NCBI GenBank assembly: GCA_963513935.1
Contig: OY740765.1
Location: 122,703,362 to 122,767,361 of the forward strand
Origin: Aphrophora alni
Taxonomy: Eukaryota > Arthropoda > Insecta > Hemiptera > Aphrophoridae
Length of the DNA: 64,000 nt
Reading direction: 5' to 3'
In this document: in pieces, positions 25,520-36,893 of the stretch
How the letters are laid out: each line of letters opens with the position of its first letter
Numbering within the stretch: the first letter of the stretch is position 1
Made by a program: the position numbers and the translations under genes
The notes under the pieces: generated by a model
Databases searched by the model: none
Seen by the model: the letters and a program-made list of their open reading frames with translations, nothing else
What the model was told of the DNA's origin: nothing

Positions 25520-28500
25520 GGGATCCTTAGTTTAATCCATCAGTTTTGTGTTATAGACGGGAGAGAGAGAGAGAGGCTGATACTGTTTAAAACTCCTACT
25601 TCCCTAATACTATGGAACAGAACGTAAGCCTCCCTGTTCCGACCGAGAAACACACAAGTCGTTTTCAAAAATGCTCATCATACGACAAACAAACAAATTC
25701 AAGAGCAAAGAAAGAAATTCCTAAAGGAAAACAATATTTTCTCCACTAATTCAATAAATGTAACAGAAATCTTTTCTTTTAAATTACAAGAAATTTAAAT
25801 TAAAAACTAATATTTAATTTTGTACTGACTGGGTTTATTAGAGGGGAAATAAATTTACCGCGAAAGCAAAAAATGTTTAAAAAATAAACATGTCAATACC
25901 GCTGCATAATGTAAAACTAAACATGTTTCAAAAATATTACCTTGTATGCTCCCAAACATGCGAATTATACCCGACATCAAAAAATTATTTAATTATTAAA
26001 TTTTTATTATCCCATAGAAACATATCATGGGCTAGGGGGTCATTATTTTATAAGGCGTAACACAATAATGGAAGGTGAATCTAAAAGATAAATTAATTCA
26101 AGTTATTTTTGTATAATCACTATATATACTCTCTAACGGTAAACCTTTTCTTGGTTAAGTTGAATGATGTTTTCGGACCGCACTTTTTTTTGGGACGCCG
26201 ATTTATTCAACGGTTTTTCGTTTGAGAATAAGTTATTTCCACCTACTGGAAGTTTTATAGGCAATCTCGTTTTGTTTGGCCTAGGTGAAATAACTATGTG
26301 TCGAATATTCAGTTTTCTGAATATCCTGACTAAAAAAAAAACTTCTACGTTATACTTCCGGTACTTTATATTTGATTCTAGCTCAGTTAGGACACAAGTG
26401 AATGATTTTACTTTTTGTAAACCTCTGAGTAGTGAGTACACTGAAACTAACCTTGTAAATTGTTTATTTGTGCTTGCAAATATTTTATGAAATTTCACTG
26501 TGTATCAATTCTTAATCTATAACTCATAAACTATTGGGATATTTGAATACTAGGTGTTTTTTGTAAATAATAACTTTTTTATAAAGCAAATAAAATTTTA
26601 ATAATTCTTTTTTTTTTTTAAATTTCAAACAAAATAAAACTTTTTGGATTTTATTTTCTCCAACAAATACAAAATAATAACTTTCCTTTCAATTTAATAA
26701 AAAAATTTTAAACTACAAGGCAGAACCAATTATTTACCTAACTATAATTTATTCTAATATTTTATACCCAATTTGATTTAATTAATATTTTAATAAAAGA
26801 TTTAATTCGAATTTACGATTTAATGAATTTAATTTTTAATTAATAATACAAATATTTTATCTAATCTAACATCCTAAGTAACCCAGTATTTTAAAATAAA
26901 TTTATTTGAATTTATTTCAGGCAAATTTAATCAGGGACTAACGTATTTACGTTTCTACCGACCTTTTCACAACTGTCCAGGCGTCGCGACGTTTGATATG
27001 AAGTCCGCGAGCGTTGTTTAGCGATGGCAGGCTACAGACGCTCTGCGTGCTGGTTAAGTTGTCTCGTTGATGAAGGTTGATCCCTGTAGGGTTGTCTGGA
27101 AGAATGTTGGATGAATTTTTAAAGATGGTTGTGATGATGTCGTGTCTGAAGTCCCGGTTCGGCTATTCTCTCGACGTTAAAGTTGCATGTCCAAGTGGTC
27201 GCCTGGTGATGTCCTGGAGTCCTATCCTGAAGCTATACGAATCACTCCATGTATCAGCTGCTATGTAGGTTATGTTACTTCTCCAGAATAATCCAAGTTA
27301 GGCCAACTTTGTAATGACTAAGTTGCCACTGACGTTCTTGTAGTTTATAGTTGTGTCTATTGCTGCATTCCAAATTAATATCGCAATGACGTATGTTCAC
27401 ACTTGTTATACAAATTATTAGGTTAACTAAGAAAATACTTAGCTTTTTGCATACTATGGTATTTTATAAAAAACGAGATCAAGGCTCGATGTGTTCACTT
27501 ACATCGCAGAAATATCAAGGCTCTCGAGTTTCCCCGAGCAATCGTTTATATAGACTCATCTTCAGCCAGCCCCTTCTACTGTTCCACTCTTATCTCTCTC
27601 CGTGCAGTTTTGGCCATTGAAAATCCTTTTCCTTTGTAACTCCTCCAGGGTTTTCCCTATTTTATTGAGAGTGACATTTTTCAATTCAGCTCGTTGTCTT
27701 CTTTACACACGAACTCGAGTGATGTTCGTACGATTCTTGGTTCGCCTACACGACCCGCGCACGTTTTTCCGCGGCCATTTCTCCCGGAAAAGTCTTTGTT
27801 TTTTGTTTTTCCCGGTTTTTTGTTTTCACTTCTTTATGTCCTTTTGGTTTGTGTTAACTAGCCGGATTTTCTCTTTTTTTCTGCTTCTGGTTGTCTTGCT
27901 GTAGGGTTAGGGAGTTAAACGATTTTCTACAAACTTGGGCTTTCCTTTACTCCCGAAACATATTTTAAATACTGGATTATTTTTACATAACTACCTTATC
28001 AGCATACTATTTAGCGTTTTGAGTTAATAAAAATTTAAGTTTAACTTTTTATCTTGCTGTAAAGGTGCGAATTCTGTCATCTTTTCCCTTTAATAAAATT
28101 TCAAGTTTTTCTTTTTAATTATACATTTTGTTTATCATTACTAAAATTTGTTTTGGTTAGAATTTAAAAAACTTTCTTTTTTATATACTTTTTTATCATT
28201 TGAACTTAGTGGATTAACATTAACTTTTTTATTTAACGAAATTTCGCAAAAACTTATTTCACCTTTATTTTAGGCCTTCTTATGAAAAGCCTGAAAACCT
28301 TTTCTTTTTCAATTTAGAGGAATTTTGAATTTCTCCCCATACTTTAATAGTCTGTATTTTACGTAACTTTGTGACTTTATATTATCTAATCTTGCAGTAA
28401 ATACACCCGCGGTTAGCGTAATGCATTTCCTGAAGATATTTGTTTTTATTTAATTTCTGGATTTTGGCTTACCGTATTAATTTTTAAGTATTTTTTACAA

Positions 28501-28680
28501 GTCCTTATTCCTTTTCGAACAGGCAGGGTCCAAGAGTTTAACTTAGCCAGATAACTACCCTCCCGCGTCAACATGATTTTCGTGACCTACATGCGGCTTT
28601 AGCCCACGGTAAGTCCGGACTATTCAAATTTATAAAATTAATTACAAATTCAAAATCCAGGACCTACAACGGATTGTGTC
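25520..28680. other. Non-coding stretch; one promoter-like spot
   Basis: No recognised gene. The 26164-26490 plus and 26133-26498 minus frames overlap each other and show no domain. An imperfect inverted repeat (AGTTATTTCCACCT at 26231, AGGTGAAATAACT at 26283) may be a small hairpin. 26930-27330 is unusually GC-rich for this window. TATATAGA at about 27547-27554, followed by a pyrimidine-rich segment, could be a core promoter, perhaps of an LTR, but I found no matching second LTR. Confidence 0.4.
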
Positions 28681-28687
28681 CGTTGTA

Positions 28688-28689
<2 letters not shown>

Positions 28690-28744
<55 letters not shown>
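28690..28744. repeat. (TA)n microsatellite at the Helitron 1 left end
   Basis: About 27 TA units directly before CACGGCTTTGTCCTGACTGA. Another (AT)n run of about 33 units lies at 29791-29856 inside the element. Confidence 0.95.
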
Positions 28745-28747
<3 letters not shown>

Positions 28748-29038
28748 GGCTTTGTCCTGACTGATTGAATGAATGACTGACAGAGAATCAACGTAGAGCA
28801 AAAACCAACAAATATTGATACCAAAATTTAAAGGCATATTTGCATGAGGTCATAGACGCTCACTAAGAAAGGATTTTGCGAAATTTTAATTTTAAAGGGT
28901 ATTAAATACAAAAAGAAAAACTAATTTTATTAAGCAACTAGGCTGATTATAAAGTTTATTCTCTTAGAATAGGTCAAGTTGTTTCTCGATTCTAAACCAA
29001 ATGTATAATATACTATGCTGTGTGTACTTTAGGTACAG

Positions 29039-29098
29039 ATCTAAACATGCACGCATGCAGGTATTCTTTTGTATACCTGCATGCGTGCATGTTTAGAT
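29039..29098. repeat. Perfect 26-bp hairpin with 8-nt loop
   Basis: 29039-29064 is the exact reverse complement of 29073-29098, with the loop TCTTTTGT between. The arms are GC-richer than their surroundings (CATGCACGCATGCAGG). It lies in the 5' non-coding part of Helitron 1. It could be a small palindromic element or a source of a double-stranded RNA hairpin; the function is unknown. Confidence 0.9.
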
Positions 29099-29404
29099 GC
29101 GTAGATGGGAAATACCACTCAGTACTCCAAATCAGTGTTTACGATTATAATCAGTGTGTGTTTAAAATTTCAGTTTTGTTCGAGATTTCGTCCGAGAAAC
29201 TTGAATTTTGTTGATATAACGTTATTGTATCGTAACGTTGTTTCTTAAAGAGATATTAATAATTCATATTCTGTTTATTTTCGATTTTTTATATTTATCA
29301 TTCAAAAGTTTTTTTATTATATTGTTAATAGTGTTAATAGTTAATATCTAAATTAAATAAATTATTAATAGTTTGTTTTTCTTAATCTTATATTCTAACG
29401 ATAT

Positions 29405-29785
29405 ACATAATAAGGTGATATTTTAACATATTTGTGAATCAGTGAAAAAGGGATTATTTTATTATTAAATTTATTATTTTATGCTATTTTCTTCTTTTTT
29501 TATATAAACACTCAGAGGTTTATACTTTTAAACGAAATCTGCATACTTGATCATATCAATGGACGATTTTTACTTTTTTTTATTATATATGTACAGGGTT
29601 ATTCAAAAAGAAATACACACTTTTCTACGTCAATAAAATTGAAACTACAATTTTATACGGGTCATGTTGGCATTACTGGGCAGCTAATAAACTAAAGTTT
29701 TATTTTAACAGCTGATCGTTGGAACATTGTTGCAAGACAACTCTTGATTTTGTTTATTTAAAAAAGGTAATAGTAGTGTTGATTC

Positions 29786-29858
<73 letters not shown>

Positions 29859-29924
29859 TTTCTCTGAGGTCACGATGTACATAATAAGGTGATATTTTAA
29901 CATATTTGTGAATCAATGAAAAAG
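29405..29924. repeat. 46-bp direct repeat flanking a mariner-like end and (AT)n
   Basis: 29405-29450 and 29879-29924 (both starting ACATAATAAGGTGATATTTT) differ at one base. Between them TACAGGGTTATTCAAAAAG at about 29592 resembles the terminal repeat of Tc1/mariner-type elements; no partner end or transposase follows. Confidence 0.6.
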
Positions 29925-30178
29925 TTATTCAGTGTATTTACGATTTGAATCGTATTCAACCAAAATATTTGTTACATATTACTTATTCATGAATATATTG
30001 AATTTTCTACATTGACAAAAGTAAAAAAAAAACAAATTAATTTTTTAACAAAACTTACTTTTTATATACTACAAAAACTAGCTTTTCTTAAACAACATCT
30101 AACACGTTTCTCTGTTAGACAAATACATTATTCAATACTGATTATCTTTTAATTATATATTGAAACTTTATATAAAAT

Positions 30179-30647
30179 ATGACTGTCGACTGTTTAAATA
30201 TTAATGGTAATAATGTAATGCACTCCGTAATTCCAATTATTGGAGATGGTGCGTGTTTATTTCGATCTCTGTCGTATATTGTGAATAATAATCAAGAAGG
30301 ATGTTGCCTTATTCGCCAAAGAGTTGTATTGCATGTAATAGAAAATTGGGATAGATTATCAGCGTTTTCCGAAAATAATTATGGTGATAATTATCCTGAT
30401 ATCGAGAGTTATTGCACTCACATGTCTCAGCATTCAAGTTATGCTGGAATAATCGAACTAACAGCAGCTGGGGGAATATTTCCTTATCGCTTTGAAGTAT
30501 ACCTTTGAATAATATACGCTTTGAATAGTGCACTTTATGAAGTTTTTGGAAATAGTATCAATCCTACTAGACGATTGCGCTTTACTGGCACATTGTCTAA
30601 AGGTCACTTCGAAGTATATGAAATTTTAAGTGCAACACCTTCTGTAG
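30179..30647 (+). pseudogene. Helitron 1 OTU-type cysteine protease module
   Basis: Starts at the ATG at 30179. The catalytic-cysteine motif IGDGACLFRSLSY lies at about residues 22-34, and the C-terminal histidine motif SKGHFEVYE at about 137-145, both as expected for OTU deubiquitinase folds. A TGA at 30506-30508 interrupts the frame between them. The frame then continues without further stops to the insertion point of the LTR element and resumes at 38544. The paralogous module in Helitron 2 (57689 onward) aligns along its length and has no stop. OTU modules are known from some Helitron-type elements; what they do for the transposon is not established. Confidence 0.75.
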
Positions 30648-31340
30648 TATTAGGATCGGGTTCTTTTTAAATCAGTGGTTCAGTTTTTTTTTTAAGTTAA
30701 AGAATGCAATACTTTATATTATTTTACAATTACTAATTTCCAAATATTATTACAATTATTTCTATTCAAATATTAATTTAAACTGAATCAATACATCTCC
30801 CTAACTCATTCAATTATTTCAAATAACATACATATGCTTTATATAACTTACTTCATATTACTTTACAATGATTACTTTAAAAACTGAATTAACCTATCTA
30901 TATAAATATTCAAAAAATGATGAACCCAGAATAGTTCCAGCTATTTTGAAATGAATTTAATATATTTAAATTGTTGATTACTTGTGCTGATACTTTGTTT
31001 ATTTGCTCACCCTTTCTGTGCACTGCAAAAGCCGCTACTACAGCTTTGTATTATTGGAAGCTCCAACTTGCCAATAATACCCTCGTGTTCCAATCCTCGA
31101 ACGTTCCTCCTGACGTCTTCACTCACGCTGTTGATCGAAAGAATCCCCACCTCTCTTGGGTCGTCGCTTATATTGCCTCGACCTGCCTTGCTAAGTAGGT
31201 TGCCCATGCTAGGTAAGCATTTCGTCATTTTTTTAATAGTTTCGCAATACCTGTCGCTATTCTGGGTTTCATGTATGGTTCTTACTTAAATTCTATTAAT
31301 TATTATATATTTCTACTCTAGTATCTATCTAATCCTAACA
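30648..31340 (-). repeat. 3' LTR
   Basis: The partner of 37848-38539. On the minus strand it begins TGTTAGGATTAG and ends GATCCTAATA, directly before host GTAG (30644-30647). Confidence 0.93.
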
Positions 31341-31354
31341 ACTCCGCCGCCCTC
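31341..31354 (-). promoter_or_regulatory. Polypurine tract
   Basis: The minus strand reads GAGGGCGGCGGAG plus one base immediately upstream of the 3' LTR, the expected place for plus-strand priming. Confidence 0.6.
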
Positions 31355-31383
31355 GAGACATCGTCCCGATGTCAAAAAAAAAT

Positions 31384-33087
31384 TCAAAAAGAAGGGTAGT
31401 CCCTTTCGGGTACCCGTATAATTTTTTGTTTAGACAATAAATAAATTTTTATAAATAAAAAAAATATTACAAGTGTTAAAATTGATGTCCATATCAGTAT
31501 TGTGATATGGATTAGATCCGTAGTGTCTATCACATCTGACCAGTGTTTTGGTAGGGACACAGTACTCATTTCATCCCCTAGTATGTTGTTGTGGATGAAC
31601 ATTACTGGGGTGGTTAGAGACCAATTTTTGTTCAGGATTGTTGATAGGTTGAGGAATCCAGGAGGGTCATGATGTGCGAATGGTTTTAGTATTAATGAAT
31701 GGAGGGTCGTCCATGAGACAGGTACTACATGGCGCAGGGTAGGATCTAAGGATGTCCTGCTGTCGCATGGAAATTGTCTGTCTACTAGGATGTGTGTGCC
31801 CTCGTGTAATGAGCAGTGACAAGGTAAGGTTACTTCGACTGTGCCTGGGATATTGTATGGGATAAGTGTTTGTTGTTGTGTGTCACTGCATTGTAGGTTA
31901 GTGTTTGGAGTAGGATTTGTTATGGTAAAGGTGTCCCCTGTGATCTCTGTGATCAGTATTCCGTTTTCGCTCGGAGTACAATGGAAGGTACATTTGTCTG
32001 CTATACTCTCGATGTCGCCACCTGCAATCAGCTGGGCCGCACAACCTCTTGATAGTGTCCCTGTTGAGTGTTGTCGTGGTAGGAAACACAACCCTGTCTT
32101 CTTGGGTTGACACTCGTCCAATTGTTTGCGCGTCAGCGTCCTGATGGATGTCCCGTTTGTAGCCACAATTGTAGGTTCCATGGATATGGTGCAGGTGTGA
32201 TTTTCCCATCGAAGCGGTACAGGCATGTATTCATATAGTGTCCATTTTGTTGAGCGTCGCTGAATTGGAATACTAATAGTGGAGATTACAGAGGAGGATG
32301 TTATTTTACAGGATGTAATGGGATAGTGGTAGTATAGGTGCGTGTCATCTTTTGGAATGACTAAGGACCAATGTTTTGTATTTAGACGTGACTCAAGTTG
32401 TTTCAAGTCTTTGTACAGTTGTTGAGGGGGTATAGTCGTGTGTGTAGACACTCGGTCTCTACAGCTATTTCGAATCTGATCTAAAACTAATAACAATGAA
32501 TTAAAATAAGATTGTCTTTGTTCCCTTAATAAATAAAACATGATTGTCTCATACACATCTGCTGCTGTGATGTCTTCCTTTTTTGACATGGCGTCTTGGA
32601 ATTCCATCATCGCACTGTGTACTTGTTGTAGAACACTGGACACGTTTGCTGCGTAGCCTTCTAATGTTGATGCTGTGTTGACCAGGTCAGCATGATCTCC
32701 TCTGATGAGGTTCTGTACACTGTTGAGGTGATTGTTGACTGTCTCCTCGTTTGCTGTCAACACGTGCAGTTCATCGTCTGTGGCTGTCCCGCAACACCAA
32801 TGAAAAATGTCACCAATGCTGCTAATCGCTCTTTTTGTTCTAGCATGTTCATGGCGCCCTTTTTCGTGTTTCGTGATTGATGCTCGTAGGATGTCTTCAG
32901 TACTGGCCATCAGTTTCTCCAGTGTGTTAGCTGTTTGGCATCCTGTTGAGTTTTCGGCTCCTAGACATAATTTAGATTGGGCAATGGTAACTGGGAAATG
33001 TTGTATGGGAGATAAGGGAAATATGTAGGTCATTGGGATGGTTGCTTCGTATATGTTCAGCTTGGAGTGGTTGGAAGTGTGCTCCAT
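31384..33087 (-). CDS. Envelope (fusion-type) protein of the LTR element
   Basis: 567 residues from the ATG at 33087, no internal stops. It resembles errantivirus env/baculovirus F-type proteins: a furin-like site RTKR at about residue 84 is followed by a hydrophobic segment with two adjacent Cys, then a long ectodomain with scattered Cys, and a C-terminal hydrophobic membrane span at about 525-548 with a short cytoplasmic tail. No signal peptide is in this frame. A hydrophobic signal-like sequence starts at an ATG at 33172 in a different, overlapping frame (33172-32972), so either a frameshift separates it from the body or splicing joins them in the subgenomic mRNA. An open env beside a deleted pol is unusual. 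Function in this host is unknown. Confidence 0.75.
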   Translation of the reverse strand: MEHTSNHSKLNIYEATIPMTYIFPLSPIQHFPVTIAQSKLCLGAENSTGCQTANTLEKLMASTEDILRASITKHEKGRHEHARTKRAISSIGDIFHWCCGTATDDELHVLTANEETVNNHLNSVQNLIRGDHADLVNTASTLEGYAANVSSVLQQVHSAMMEFQDAMSKKEDITAADVYETIMFYLLREQRQSYFNSLLLVLDQIRNSCRDRVSTHTTIPPQQLYKDLKQLESRLNTKHWSLVIPKDDTHLYYHYPITSCKITSSSVISTISIPIQRRSTKWTLYEYMPVPLRWENHTCTISMEPTIVATNGTSIRTLTRKQLDECQPKKTGLCFLPRQHSTGTLSRGCAAQLIAGGDIESIADKCTFHCTPSENGILITEITGDTFTITNPTPNTNLQCSDTQQQTLIPYNIPGTVEVTLPCHCSLHEGTHILVDRQFPCDSRTSLDPTLRHVVPVSWTTLHSLILKPFAHHDPPGFLNLSTILNKNWSLTTPVMFIHNNILGDEMSTVSLPKHWSDVIDTTDLIHITILIWTSILTLVIFFLFIKIYLLSKQKIIRVPERDYPSF

Positions 33088-33469
33088 TTGAAATTATTAT
33101 TGGAATTTTTTGGTGGGAATGAAGGGTGAGGGTTAGGGGAAGGATGATGATCCACATGTATTTTTGTAACATGTTTGGTCCTACCCTCTTCTGTTTGTCT
33201 AGGTTGCCTGTAACTGAGCAAACATTCTTATATCAATACACCTGTAATCATCTTAAGTTTTTCCCTTTCCCACTTAACTTCCCTTTAGTTGGAATTATTC
33301 TGGATTTGTTCCCTAAGTTTTAAGTCTATTTATAAAATTTTCTAATAAAATTATATTTAACATATATAATTATACATACAATTAACATATATATTTATAT
33401 CTTATCTCATATTCAAATTAATATACAACATTTTATTTCTTAACTTATCTATGTATGAGTGCTGTAGCT

Positions 33470-34756
33470 TTAATTAGTTTCGCTGTACGGCCTTATTCTC
33501 GACACGTGGACTATGTCCCCTATCCATCTGCCATGTCTGTAGATCTCAATCTCGTAATTTAATGGCGACAACTTTCTTAAAATTTTGTAAGGACCTGTGT
33601 ATTGTCGTTCGAGCTTGTTGTCCTTCTTTTCATTCCGTAGTAAAATTAACTCTCCTACCTTAAATTGTACCTCTCGCCGGTGGGCGTTGTATCTTTCACA
33701 TTGACCCTGCTGTGACTCAGCTATTATTCTTGGTAAGTCTTGTCTGATTTTATGTATAATTTTTAGGGCCTCTAATACATCATGTTCAGGCACTTTTGGA
33801 ATTAGTGCCAAGTCGATCGGTTGGTTCGGTTCGAACCCGTGAAGTAAATAAAATGGTGAAAATCCTGTTGTAGCGTGTTTGCCTGAATTATATGAAAATG
33901 TCAATAACTTGACATATTTATGCCAGTCCTTCTGGTCTTCGTTGACGTAGCATCGCAACATGTTGACTAGCGTAGAGTTGTATCTCTCGGTCACACCCTG
34001 ACTTTGAGGTCTATACGCCGCTGAAGTTTTGTGTACTATTCCTAACGCGTTGTATAATTGTTTTAATATGTCTGCCACAAAATGCGTACCCCTATCTGTC
34101 TGTATTTCTGCCGGCATGCCATAGCTCGGAATGATGTCCTCTAGCAGAAATCGCGCCGTCGTTTGTGCATCCGCCTTTTCTGTTGTTTTAGCTATCGCAA
34201 ATCTCGTTGTGTTGTCTGTTGCTATCAGGATGTATAATTTTTTGTTCGACTTTGGTAAAGGTCCTAGGTAATCCATCGTTAATTTTGTAAAGGGTTTTGT
34301 CATTATTCTTATTGGTTGTAATAATCCCGCTGATTTTTGTCTGTCTGTCTTCATGATTTGGCATTTGTGGCACTTCTTTATGTATTGGATTATGTCCGCC
34401 GTCATTCCTGGCCAGTGATATTTGTTTTTAATTTTTGACATTGTCTTTGCAACTCCTGCATGACCTCCTCCAATAATTGAATCATGAAATGCTTGAAGAA
34501 TTTCGGTTGTCAATTTCTTAGGGACGGCAATTAATAATTTGTTTTATCCATTTGTATATTGCTTATACTGCAAAATACCGTCTTGTAGTACGTATAACCT
34601 TGACGCTCGCCTGTGTGCCTTGTCAGCGCTCTCTGGATCTAGTAATGCTTGTCTAATGTTAAATAGGAAATTGTCCGAAAGTTGTTCGTGTTCTAAGTTT
34701 ACCGACTGAATCTTATTAATTGTTAGTTCTCCTTGTATCTCTTTGTCCTGTGTCAA
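33470..34756 (-). pseudogene. Integrase of the LTR element, one in-frame stop near the N-terminus
   Basis: One frame runs from 34756 to 33470 and is broken only by a TAA at 34544-34546. The part before the stop has the short LYVLQDGILQYK segment that usually precedes the zinc domain. After the stop come the HHCC zinc-binding residues (HDSIIGGGHAG ... CHKCQ) and the catalytic core with D (MDYLGPLPKS), D (IQTDRGTHF) and E (PQSQGVTERYNS), all present. A C-terminal GPYKILRKLSPLNYEI segment fits the usual SH3-like tail. It joins cDNA to host DNA. It overlaps the gag-protease end in another frame. With RT missing it could act only if other proteins were supplied in trans. Confidence 0.8.
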
Positions 34757-36893
34757 TTTCGAAAGTGTCTGCTTTCGAAAATTTTATTAATTTTCTTTTT
34801 ACTTTCTCTGTGGGTAAGTATATGTCGCCTAGTCGTGTCTCGTTTATTATTTGCTTGGTCATTGATGTAGGGTTTGTAACTTTTATTTTTATTGGTGTAT
34901 GTGTAGTATCCGCGCACGCATATAAGCCCTTTTGTGATAGTAGGTTTTCTTTAGATTCGAAATTATATTTTACACCCTCAGGAATTAAATTTTTTATCTT
35001 TATTTCTATGTTTCTAGTATCATGGGGTGGTATTTCAATATCCTCTTTGGTATATATTGGTATCGGTTCCATTATTGTGTCATTGTCCTGTGTTAGTTCC
35101 ATCAAATTGTTCCTAAATATTTGTACCGTGTTTTGTCCTAGTGTAATTTTGTTATCTTTAAAATTAATTATTGCCTTATGGGCTATTAAAAAGTCATTTC
35201 CTAACAATAAGTCGCTTGCCAAATCCTCCACCAAATATACTTTATGTTCATATTCTTGTTTATTTATATAGAATTTTAGGATTGCTCTGCCCGTGACCTT
35301 TACTGTCGTGGCATTGGCAGAAGTCAACCATATGTTATCTCCTTCAATTTTTGTTGTTAAATGTCCATATTTGTCGTTCAAACAGGAAACACTACAGCCT
35401 GTATCAAACAGAATTGATATATTTTTATCCCTAATTTTTCCTGGAATTGCTATACTTAATTTAGAAGTAATATTTCCAATTACTGTTTGTAATGTAATAT
35501 TTTCCGTGGAGTGTGCATCGACCTCATTATGTGTTGTCAGCATTGGGCTAGAAAGACTATGAACTAATCCTGACGTTGTGTTTTTTTTGTTGACAAATTC
35601 CACTGCGTGTGTACGTTTGCTTATATATGTAGGCCTACAATTGTTAACATTGTCTCCACAAGTGTCGAAATACCTTTTTATAAATTTTATGTGTTTTTGT
35701 TGTTCCACTTTGTGACCTATTTTATTTTCCTGCCATTCACTATATCTATTTTCTTTCTCGTTTTTCCGAATTTTTGTTGGCCGTTCTGAATACTTGTCGT
35801 GTACTTCCGGTCTTACTAGTTTTTTTTGTACCTGTGTACAATGTTTTGCAAAATGACCTCTACGACCACATCTAAAACACTCTGGTTCTACCCGTGTCTC
35901 GTCTCTTCTGAAAGTTCCGTTGTTTCGGTCTGTCTGCCTGGTCTGACTATTTGTCTGTCCATAAATACGTTTTGTTCTGTAATCGTCATTATTCTGTCTG
36001 GATGTAGGTGTTTGTCTTTGTTCACGGTATACCTGCGTGTTGTTTTTTTGTTTTTGATAATTATAAGTTTCAGTATGTGTATCAGGTCTCCTATCACGCC
36101 TGTCCCAATTTTCGTTTTTTAATCTATTGTTTTCCATTTCCAATTCATTAATTCGCTCCATTATTGTTTGTAGGTCGTCTCGTGTAATCGTCTCTTTAGA
36201 TTTCGCTGCCTCTCCATCATCAATGCCTAATCTTTTTCTGAGCATGTAGGAAGCTTTTTCGGCAGTAAACATATTTTCATTTAGTTTTTGTAAAGTTGTG
36301 TTGTCGAGCATTGCAATTTGTTGCAATAGTGCTGGATTGAGCCCCTTTAGTATGTGACTACATAGTTTATCTTCGCTCATGTCTGGCTCATAATGTGTAC
36401 ATAGTAATTCCACCTCAGTCTTGTATTGCATCAAGGACTCTCCCGGCAATTGTACTCTATTATTTAATTTCATGAGCAACATTTCTTTTTCATGTTTTGG
36501 AGCAAACGCCTTCATGAACTCGTTTTTTATTTCTACCCATGTTAGATGTTTTTGTTTTATTTCAAAAATTTCATAATAATCGCTTGCCACTCCCTCTAAA
36601 TACCAGGGAAAATAGATTCTTTTTTTTTTATCACACCATCCGTTCGCTGCGGCTGCCCTTTCGAATTTTGCTATGTGCTTGGAAATATTCTCTGCCGTGT
36701 CCCCACTAAATTTGCTTGGTTCGAACAACGGTAGTCTTTCATTCATTGTGATATCCTGTTCAGAGGTGCTATCGTCTGGAATTGGGTCTTTGTTGTTTCC
36801 CGAATGACCCTCGACCGCGTCGTAAATATTAGTGTCTTTATTTGTTTGTGTAGGCCAATTTGTGTATTGGTTTTCTAATTCGACTTGGCTCAT
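34716..36893 (-). CDS. Gag-protease polyprotein of the LTR element
   Basis: 725 residues from the ATG at 36893 (MSQVELENQ). The frame is open upstream to 36968, with another ATG at 36947, but starts there with GTG. The N-terminal half has a Ty3/gypsy retrotransposon-Gag domain, followed by a basic/polar linker and one CCHC knuckle, CFRCGRRGHFAKHC, at about residue 337. An aspartic protease follows with the active site FDTGCS at about 496 and LLLGNDFL at about 560. The frame ends shortly after a post-protease region; reverse transcriptase never begins. No internal stops. The next frame (integrase side) overlaps its end by about 40 bases in another phase, consistent with a deletion that removed RT and RNase H. 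Confidence 0.85.
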   Translation of the reverse strand: MSQVELENQYTNWPTQTNKDTNIYDAVEGHSGNNKDPIPDDSTSEQDITMNERLPLFEPSKFSGDTAENISKHIAKFERAAAANGWCDKKKRIYFPWYLEGVASDYYEIFEIKQKHLTWVEIKNEFMKAFAPKHEKEMLLMKLNNRVQLPGESLMQYKTEVELLCTHYEPDMSEDKLCSHILKGLNPALLQQIAMLDNTTLQKLNENMFTAEKASYMLRKRLGIDDGEAAKSKETITRDDLQTIMERINELEMENNRLKNENWDRRDRRPDTHTETYNYQKQKNNTQVYREQRQTPTSRQNNDDYRTKRIYGQTNSQTRQTDRNNGTFRRDETRVEPECFRCGRRGHFAKHCTQVQKKLVRPEVHDKYSERPTKIRKNEKENRYSEWQENKIGHKVEQQKHIKFIKRYFDTCGDNVNNCRPTYISKRTHAVEFVNKKNTTSGLVHSLSSPMLTTHNEVDAHSTENITLQTVIGNITSKLSIAIPGKIRDKNISILFDTGCSVSCLNDKYGHLTTKIEGDNIWLTSANATTVKVTGRAILKFYINKQEYEHKVYLVEDLASDLLLGNDFLIAHKAIINFKDNKITLGQNTVQIFRNNLMELTQDNDTIMEPIPIYTKEDIEIPPHDTRNIEIKIKNLIPEGVKYNFESKENLLSQKGLYACADTTHTPIKIKVTNPTSMTKQIINETRLGDIYLPTEKVKRKLIKFSKADTFEIDTGQRDTRRTNN

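Noticed and set aside
26133..26498. Overlapping 121-codon minus and 108-codon plus frames
   Set aside because: Both strands are open over the same AT-rich interval; no domain, no splice or codon evidence.
34720..35271. 183-codon plus-strand frame with membrane-like segments
   Set aside because: Antisense shadow of gag-protease.
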